Source: Pseudomonadota bacterium
GTDB taxonomy: Bacteria; Pseudomonadota; Alphaproteobacteria; Sphingomonadales; Sphingomonadaceae
Direction: 5' to 3'
Assembly: GCA_023400405.1 (NCBI GenBank)
Contig: JAEXFD010000064.1
Location: forward strand, 62,001-126,000
Length of the DNA stretch: 64,000 nucleotides
Shown here: piece by piece, positions 58,828 through 64,000 of the stretch
How positions within the stretch are numbered: the first letter of the stretch is position 1
Layout: each line of letters starts with the position of its first letter
Made by a program: the position numbers and the translations under genes
Notes under the pieces: generated by a model
The model's input: the letters and a program-made list of their open reading frames with translations, nothing else
Databases searched by the model: none
Told to the model about the DNA's origin: nothing

Positions 58828-60643
58828 AGGCCTTTCCTTGGCATTGCCGGACATCGCGCCTAGGTCCGCGCAGGTGACCGATCCGCGCCAAACCCTCCAA
58901 TCCGTCTTCGGCTTTCCCGATTTCCGCGGCGTCCAGGCCGAAGTCGTCGATCGCGTGCTCGCCGGGCGCGGCACGCTCGCGGTCATGCCCACCGGCGCGG
59001 GCAAGTCGCTCACCTATCAGCTGCCCGCGGTGATGCTCGACGGCACCTGCGTCGTCGTCTCGCCGCTGATCGCGCTGATGCACGATCAGTTGCGCGCGGC
59101 CGAGGCGGTCGGCATCCGCGCCGCCACTCTCACCAGCGTCGACGAGAACCGGGCCGAGACGCGCGGGCGCTTCCTCGATGGCGATCTCGACTTGCTCTAT
59201 GTCGCCCCCGAGCGCGCCTCCACTGCCGATTTCCGCGAGCTGCTCGATCGCGGCCGCGTGTCGCTGTTCGCGATCGACGAGGCGCATTGCGTCTCCGAAT
59301 GGGGGCATGATTTCCGCCCCGATTATCGCCTGCTCCGCCCGCTGCTCGATCGCTTCCCGCAGGTGCCGCGGCTCGCGCTCACCGCCACCGCCGATGCGCA
59401 TACCCGCGCCGACATCCTCGAACAGCTCGGCATCCCGGCCGAGGGGCTGATCGTCGCCGGCTTCGATCGGCCCAACATCCGCTATGCGATCACCCCGCGC
59501 GACAACACCACGCGCCAGATCGTCGACCTGATCCGCGAGACGCCCGGCCCCGGCATCGTCTATGCCCAGACCCGCGCCGGCGTGGAGAAGCTCGCCGAGC
59601 GCCTGGCAGCGGAGACCGGGCGGCCCGTGCTCCCCTATCATGCCGGGCTCGATCCCGCGGTGCGCCGGCGCAACCAGGCCGCCTTCGTCGCGTCCGAAGA
59701 CATGGTCGTCGTCGCCACCGTCGCCTTCGGCATGGGGATCGACAAGCCCGACGTCCGCTTCGTCGCCCATGCCGGGCTGCCCAAATCGATCGAGGCCTAT
59801 TATCAGGAGACCGGCCGCGCCGGGCGCGACGGCGATCCCTCGGTCGCGCATCTCTTCTGGGGGGCGGAGGATTTTGCCAAGGCGCGCCAGCGGATCGGCG
59901 AAGTCGAACCCGCGCGCCAGCCCGGCGAGCGCACCCGGCTGACCGCGCTCGGCGCGCTGGTCGAGACCGCGGGCTGCCGCCGCCGCATCCTGCTCAAGCA
60001 TTTCGGCGAGGAGCCGCCCGAACGCTGCGGCAATTGCGACAATTGCCTGAACCCGCCCGCGGCCGTCGACGTCACGGTGACGGCGCAGAAATTCCTCTCC
60101 GCGGTGTTCCGCACCGGCATGATGTTCGGCATGGGCTATGTCGAGAGCATCCTGCTTGGCCAATCGAGCGAGCGCAGCCTGACGAACGGGCATGAGAAGC
60201 TGTCGGTGTTCGGCATCGTCGAGGGCGAGGAGGCGGCGCTGCTCAAGCCGGTGTCGCGCGCGCTGCTGCTGCGCGATGCCTTGCGCGCCAATCCGCATGG
60301 CGGGCTCGAATTCGGGCCCGAGGCGCGGGCGATCCTCAAAGGTGGCGCCAAGGTCGAGCTCGTCCTGCCGCCCAAGCGCGAGCGGCGGCGGCGCGGCGGC
60401 GCGGCGGGGGCCGCCAATCCGATCGGCAATCCCCTGTTCGAGGCCCTGCGGGCCAAGCGGCGCGAGATCGCGCAGGAAGCAGGCCTGCCGCCCTATGTGA
60501 TCTTCCATGATTCGGTGCTGCGCGACATGGCGCTGATGCGGCCGGAGAGCATCGCCGCGATGGGCCGTATCTCGGGCGTTGGCGCGCGCAAGCTCGACGC
60601 CTATGGCGATGCCTTCCTCAAGGTCATTCGCGAGGCCGCATGA
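58820..60643 (+). CDS. recQ: ATP-dependent DNA helicase RecQ
   Basis: A 607-residue RecQ helicase, acting 3'-5' in recombination and repair. Walker A is TGAGKS (58-63), the DEAH box DEAHCVSEWGHDFRPDY starts at 153, motif VI has YQETGRAGRDG, the zinc site CRRRILLKHFGEEPPERCGNCDNC is present in parts (Cys in GCRR, ERCGNCDNC), and an HRDC domain (about 535-605; VIFHDSVLRDMA) closes the protein. The frame starts with GTG at 58820 overlapping the preceding gene; a TTG at 58838 or a GTG at 58877 are alternatives since the first 20 residues are not conserved. The lipoprotein gene follows in ATGA overlap. Confidence 0.93.
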   Translation: MPEGLSLALPDIAPRSAQVTDPRQTLQSVFGFPDFRGVQAEVVDRVLAGRGTLAVMPTGAGKSLTYQLPAVMLDGTCVVVSPLIALMHDQLRAAEAVGIRAATLTSVDENRAETRGRFLDGDLDLLYVAPERASTADFRELLDRGRVSLFAIDEAHCVSEWGHDFRPDYRLLRPLLDRFPQVPRLALTATADAHTRADILEQLGIPAEGLIVAGFDRPNIRYAITPRDNTTRQIVDLIRETPGPGIVYAQTRAGVEKLAERLAAETGRPVLPYHAGLDPAVRRRNQAAFVASEDMVVVATVAFGMGIDKPDVRFVAHAGLPKSIEAYYQETGRAGRDGDPSVAHLFWGAEDFAKARQRIGEVEPARQPGERTRLTALGALVETAGCRRRILLKHFGEEPPERCGNCDNCLNPPAAVDVTVTAQKFLSAVFRTGMMFGMGYVESILLGQSSERSLTNGHEKLSVFGIVEGEEAALLKPVSRALLLRDALRANPHGGLEFGPEARAILKGGAKVELVLPPKRERRRRGGAAGAANPIGNPLFEALRAKRREIAQEAGLPPYVIFHDSVLRDMALMRPESIAAMGRISGVGARKLDAYGDAFLKVIREAA

Positions 60644-61131
60644 AGCCGATCCTTCCTGCCCTGTCACTCCTGCTCCTCGCCGCCTGCGCGCCGCAGGGCC
60701 GGCCCCAGGCTGCCGCCGGCGCGCCCGGTCGGATCGCGATGGAGCGCAACAGCTGGGGCCGCCCGGTCTCGCGCTGGGCGATCGCGGCGGACGGCACCGG
60801 CCGATACACCGTGGCGGAGCCCGATGCGTGGAAGCCCGAGCGCCTGGTGACGCGCGGCTTCTCGGCGGGCCGCGCCGGCTTCGTCCAGATCCGCGAGCTG
60901 CTCGCGCTCGGCGAGGCGCATGCCGGCCGCCAAATGGAATGCGGCGATCGGATCACCGATCAATATTATGGCACCGTCCGCTGGGACGGTGCGAGCCTGA
61001 CCTACGACATGGGCTGCCAGACACCCGCGACCGAGGAAGTGCTGAAGGGCATCACCGCTGCCGAGCGCCAGGTCGCCGCCTGGGCCGCGAATCAACCGAT
61101 CCTCGAAACCCGGAAGGTAGAAAGCCAATGA
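60640..61131 (+). CDS. Predicted lipoprotein after recQ
   Basis: A 163-residue lipoprotein. The lipobox is LAAC with Cys16. The mature part begins with a short Gln/Ala-rich linker, then a beta-rich domain with MERNSWGRPVSRWAIA, GTGRYTVAEPD, and two Cys (MECGD and MGCQT) likely to be paired. No catalytic motif is seen. It overlaps the recQ stop as ATGA and the next gene by 4 bp in the same way, giving a tightly coupled string of four. Confidence 0.75.
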   Translation: MKPILPALSLLLLAACAPQGRPQAAAGAPGRIAMERNSWGRPVSRWAIAADGTGRYTVAEPDAWKPERLVTRGFSAGRAGFVQIRELLALGEAHAGRQMECGDRITDQYYGTVRWDGASLTYDMGCQTPATEEVLKGITAAERQVAAWAANQPILETRKVESQ

Positions 61132-61559
61132 ACCTGCGCCGCGTCGATGACAGCATTTCGGTCTCGCCCCAGATCGCGCCCGAGGACGTGCCGCTGCTCG
61201 CCGAGCAGGGCTTTTCCTTCGTGATCAACAATCGTCCGGAAGGTGAGGAAGCCGGCCAGCCGAGCGGCGAGGCGATCCGCGCCGCCGCGGAGGCCGCCGG
61301 GCTCGGCTATGTCGCGATTCCCACCGTGATGGGGGGCATGACGTCGCAGCAGGTCGAGGCAATGGCCGCCGCGCTGGCCGGGGCCAAGGGCTCGGTGCTC
61401 GCCTATTGCCGTTCGGGCACGCGCTCGTGCAACCTCTGGGCGCTCGCCGAGGCGAGCCGGGGCGGAGATCCGGCCGAGATCACTGCCAAGGCCGCCCACG
61501 CCGGCTACGACCTCTCGGGCATCCGCCCGCTGCTCGACCAGCTTTCCGGCAAGGCATGA
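61128..61559 (+). CDS. TIGR01244/DUF442 phosphatase- or rhodanese-like protein
   Basis: A 143-residue protein of the beta-lactamase-hydrolase-associated (Blh N-domain, DUF442) group. The active loop is AYCRSGTRS with Cys94 and Arg99, a dual-specificity-phosphatase or rhodanese type loop; VSPQIAPEDVPLLAEQGF and VINNRPEGE are typical of the family. Characterised relatives are linked to sulfide handling, with uncertain activity. Here it lacks the metallo-hydrolase domain found in fused forms. It sits in ATGA overlap between the lipoprotein and the next small gene. Confidence 0.85.
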   Translation: MNLRRVDDSISVSPQIAPEDVPLLAEQGFSFVINNRPEGEEAGQPSGEAIRAAAEAAGLGYVAIPTVMGGMTSQQVEAMAAALAGAKGSVLAYCRSGTRSCNLWALAEASRGGDPAEITAKAAHAGYDLSGIRPLLDQLSGKA

Positions 61560-61924
61560 GCCAGCTCGGCATCCTCGCCGGCTCGGTCGGCGCGGTGCTG
61601 CTGCTGGCGCTGGCCGCCCGGCTGCTCGGCCTGGGCGGCGGAGAGGGGCTTGCCGGCGCGGCCGAAGCGATCGCCGAGGCGGAAGCGATGGTGCCCGGCT
61701 TCGAAGGCGTCTCGGCACTGCTCGGCAGCGATGGCCGCGCCGCCTTGGTCCGCGGGGCGGCGGGCGACGCCGTGCTGCTCAAGCGCCACGGCGCCCGCCT
61801 CGCCGCCCGCCACATCGCGCTCCCCGCCGATCATCGCCTCACCGCCGACGGCCTCGAGATCGACAGCGGCGACCCGCGCTTCGGCCCGGTCCGGCTCACC
61901 GGAATCCGCGAGATCGCCGGCTGA
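61556..61924 (+). CDS. Small membrane-anchored protein of unknown function
   Basis: A 122-residue protein. One N-terminal membrane helix (about 5-27, GILAGSVGAVLLLALAARLLGL) precedes a soluble domain with VPGFEGVSALLGSDGRAALV and HIALPADHRLTADGLEIDSGD. The pattern is that of small inner-membrane proteins with a cytoplasmic or periplasmic beta domain; no family is recognised. The start overlaps the preceding stop as ATGA, completing a chain of recQ, lipoprotein, DUF442 and this gene. Confidence 0.72.
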   Translation: MSQLGILAGSVGAVLLLALAARLLGLGGGEGLAGAAEAIAEAEAMVPGFEGVSALLGSDGRAALVRGAAGDAVLLKRHGARLAARHIALPADHRLTADGLEIDSGDPRFGPVRLTGIREIAG

Positions 61925-61944
61925 TTATCCGGACGCCGTCCGCG

Positions 61945-62448
61945 CTACGGCGCCGCTGGTCTGGGCGGCGCCATCGCGAATTCGGCCGGCGCCGTGGCGA
62001 TTAGCGAGATGCGTGCTCCTTCGAACGTGACGAAGCTCAGCAACGCGAGCTTTCGGTCTCGCATCCATTCGATGCGTATGCGGCCGTCGCGCAAGCGATA
62101 GGGCGCGTTGTGGCGAAGACCGGCCGGCACGTCCCACGCCGTCAATGGACGCAGCGTCGAGCACGCCTCTGACCAAGTTTCACAACTTCGCGCGTGCGCA
62201 TTTTCAGCTCGCACGTCCGCCGGGATCGGCTTCGCGGCATCATAGGCCTGCAGAGCACCGCGGATCACGCGCGCCTGCTCCTCCGGCATCGACGGGACGG
62301 GCCCCGGCGCAGGGAGCGGTTGCATCATTGAAAAACCCTTGCCGATCTCCGTGTTCGTTCCGACGCACATGCCCTCTGCGGGGCCATCGACGATCACTTG
62401 GCACGGCGCGGCGGAAGCGGTCTGAGGCGGCGGGAGAAGCAGGATCAT
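61945..62448 (-). CDS. Hypothetical protein, possibly exported
   Basis: A 167-residue protein convergent with the recQ string (20 bp gap). A short hydrophobic N-terminus (1-14, MILLLPPPQTASAA) may be a signal peptide. The mature part has paired Cys (CQVIV, MCVGT; SCETW, EACST) and a beta-rich end with RIRIEWMRDRKLALLSFVTFEGARISLIA. No family is recognised. The ATG has no strong ribosome site. It is kept as a gene because the opposite strand has no competing frame and the sequence is not low complexity. Confidence 0.6.
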   Translation of the reverse strand: MILLLPPPQTASAAPCQVIVDGPAEGMCVGTNTEIGKGFSMMQPLPAPGPVPSMPEEQARVIRGALQAYDAAKPIPADVRAENAHARSCETWSEACSTLRPLTAWDVPAGLRHNAPYRLRDGRIRIEWMRDRKLALLSFVTFEGARISLIATAPAEFAMAPPRPAAP

Positions 62449-62536
62449 GCCGCATTCCTATGCAACGTGGCGGGCGGCGGCAACATGCTGCGCCGCCGCG
62501 TGACACGTTACTGACACTCGGGTAAGCAAGCCGGCG

Positions 62537-63502
62537 ATGCCGCAGCTGCCCGATCCGATCAACTATGCGATCCCCGGCTTCGTCCTGCTGATCCTGGGCG
62601 AGATGCTGGTCGCCCGGCTCGTCGATCGCCGCCGCTATTGCCCGCGCGACACGCTGACCAGCCTCGCGCTCGGTTTCGGCAGCACGATCGCGGGACTGCT
62701 CACCGCGGGGCTGGTCTATGCGCTCTCGATGTGGGTCTATCAGTTCCGCTTCTTCACGATCGGCTGGGCTTGGTATTGGTTCGCGCTCGCCTTCGTGCTC
62801 GACGATTTCGCCTATTACTGGATCCACCGCACCGGCCACACCGTGCGCTGGTTCTGGGCGAGCCACGTCATCCACCACAGCTCGCAGCACTATAATCTGT
62901 CCACCGCGCTGCGGCAGACCTGGACGGGTTTTTTCAGCCTGGGCTTCCTGTTCCGCCTGCCGCTGTTCCTGCTCGGCTTCCACCCGGCGATGATCTTCTT
63001 CGTCGCCGGCCTCAATCTGATCTACCAGTTCTGGATCCATACCGAGGCGATCGGGCGGATGCCGCGCTGGTTCGAGGCGGTGATGAACACGCCCTCGCAC
63101 CACCGCGTCCACCACGCGACCAATCCGCGCTATCTCGATCGCAACTATGCCGGCGTGTTCATCGTCTGGGATCGCCTCTTCGGCAGCTTCGAGCCCGAGC
63201 GCGACGACGACCGGCCGCGCTATGGCATCGTCAAGGATCTGGGCAGCTTCAACGTGCTGTGGGCGGCGTTCCACGAATGGATCGGCATCGCCCGCGACGT
63301 CTGGCACGCGCCCGACTGGAAAGCCCGGATCGGCTATATGCTCGCGCCGCCGGGCTGGAGCCATGACGGCAGCCGCGATACATCGGAGACGATCAAGGCG
63401 CGCTGGCAGGCGCGGCAGCAGCAGCGGGAGGGGGCGTGGACACAGCCGACATCGTCGTCATCGGCGGAGGATCGGGCGGGAGCGCCGTCGCGGGCCGCCT
63501 GA
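62537..63502 (+). CDS. Fatty acid hydroxylase / sterol desaturase family membrane enzyme
   Basis: A 321-residue diiron membrane oxygenase. Membrane helices lie at about 8-28, 45-67, 77-95 and 133-165. The histidine boxes are HRTGH (97-101), HVIHH (110-114) and HHRVHH (188-193), with His168 as a further possible ligand. Members hydroxylate or desaturate fatty acids, carotenoids or sterol-like lipids; a hydroxylase of membrane lipids or hopanoids is a reasonable guess for a sphingomonad. The C-terminal tail (about 290-321) is low complexity and overlaps the next gene by 67 bp. Confidence 0.87.
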   Translation: MPQLPDPINYAIPGFVLLILGEMLVARLVDRRRYCPRDTLTSLALGFGSTIAGLLTAGLVYALSMWVYQFRFFTIGWAWYWFALAFVLDDFAYYWIHRTGHTVRWFWASHVIHHSSQHYNLSTALRQTWTGFFSLGFLFRLPLFLLGFHPAMIFFVAGLNLIYQFWIHTEAIGRMPRWFEAVMNTPSHHRVHHATNPRYLDRNYAGVFIVWDRLFGSFEPERDDDRPRYGIVKDLGSFNVLWAAFHEWIGIARDVWHAPDWKARIGYMLAPPGWSHDGSRDTSETIKARWQARQQQREGAWTQPTSSSSAEDRAGAPSRAA

Positions 63503-64000
63503 GCGAGGGCGGCAAGTACAAGGTCGCGCTGCTCGAATCGGGTGGCCGCAATACCGGCATCAAGACGCTGATGCCCGGGATGCTGCCCTTCCAGGGCCCG
63601 GCCACCAACTGGGCCTTCGAAACCGTGCCCCAGCGTGGGCTGAACGGCCGCCGCGGCTATCAGCCACGCGGCAAGGGGCTGGGCGGATCGAGCGCGATCA
63701 ACGCGATGCTCTATATTCGCGGCCACCCCCGGGACTATGACGAGTGGCGCGATCTCGGCTGCCCCGGCTGGGGCTGGAGCGACGTGCTGCCCTGGTTCAG
63801 GGCGAGCGAGCACAATGAACGCGGCGCCGATGATTTCCACGGGAGTTCGGGCCCGCTCTGGGTGAGCGACCAGCGCTCCCCCCACCCCGGCAGCGAAGCG
63901 TTCATCGCCGCGGCCGAGGCGCTGCAGATCCCGCGCAACGCCGATTTCAACGGCCCCCGCCAGGACGGCGCGGGGCTCTACCAGGTCACCCAGCGCGGCG
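63436..64000 (+). CDS. GMC-family oxidoreductase, 3' end outside the window
   Basis: A partial frame of 188 complete codons, open to the end of the window. It starts at GTG 63436 behind GGGAGGGG. The FAD-binding turn IGGGSGGSAVAGRLSE (9-24) and GRGKGLGGSSAINAMLYIRGHPRDYDEW-like segments (QPRGKGLGGSSAINAML, then YIRGHPRDYDEW) are hallmarks of choline/alcohol dehydrogenases of the GMC group, which oxidise alcohols using FAD. It overlaps the hydroxylase tail by 67 bp, so the two may be translationally linked, for instance hydroxylation then oxidation. Confidence 0.87.
   Translation, partial: MDTADIVVIGGGSGGSAVAGRLSEGGKYKVALLESGGRNTGIKTLMPGMLPFQGPATNWAFETVPQRGLNGRRGYQPRGKGLGGSSAINAMLYIRGHPRDYDEWRDLGCPGWGWSDVLPWFRASEHNERGADDFHGSSGPLWVSDQRSPHPGSEAFIAAAEALQIPRNADFNGPRQDGAGLYQVTQRG

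Overview
The window looks like a chromosomal stretch from a high-GC alphaproteobacterium, most likely a sphingomonad (Sphingomonas or a close relative). This rests on strong GC bias, three large TonB-dependent receptors each sitting in a sugar-utilization cluster, a tryptophan-halogenase-like pair behind a receptor, hexuronate-type MFS carriers and short purine-rich ribosome sites with many GTG/TTG starts and 4-bp stop/start overlaps. I see no rRNA, tRNA, CRISPR or intact mobile element. The assignment is inference from gene content, not from a marker gene.

Layout. 0-14 kb is a cell-surface region: an OmpA-domain envelope protein, a lipoprotein, a YadA-like trimeric autotransporter, a secreted M3 peptidase, then a second YadA-like adhesin in a tight operon with two small membrane proteins of unknown role, and a transmembrane Ser/Thr kinase with C-terminal repeats converging on an ECF sigma factor. 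14.8-26 kb is a sugar-acid cluster: receptor, SDR and 2-keto-3-deoxygalactonate kinase on the minus strand; a DHDPS-family lyase, an enolase-superfamily dehydratase, an IclR regulator and a hexuronate-type carrier on the plus strand; then a Tat-exported esterase and a GH16 glycanase with a C-terminal beta-sandwich. 26-37.4 kb is a LacI-controlled cluster: GPH-type sugar carrier, receptor, a halogenase-like enzyme, a degenerate halogenase-like partner and a GH97 alpha-glucosidase. 37.5-54 kb is the least conventional block: a six-gene minus-strand operon (receptor, PfkB kinase, a barrel/SUMF1 fusion, a GH127 arabinofuranosidase, a type-B esterase, a class III CoA-transferase) divergent from a CitE-like lyase, a propeller-fused sodium symporter and a LysR regulator, with a second propeller-fused symporter converging on it. 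54-54.7 kb holds scraps of IS3- and IS5-family transposase genes. 54.7-64 kb is mixed: a HerA-like ATPase, a bacterial GH47 alpha-mannosidase, recQ with three small genes chained by overlaps, a fatty-acid-hydroxylase-type membrane enzyme and the start of a GMC oxidoreductase that runs off the window.

How it fits together. Three outer-membrane receptors import oligosaccharides; periplasmic esterases and glycosidases (GH16, GH97, GH127, GH47) trim them; MFS and SSS carriers move products inward; dehydrogenase, dehydratase, kinase and lyase enzymes feed central metabolism. The candidates for something undescribed are (a) the 37.5-54 kb cluster, which couples furanosidase and esterase genes to acyl-CoA chemistry, (b) the catalytically degenerate halogenase partner, and (c) the adhesin operon with two small membrane partners beside a kinase/sigma pair.
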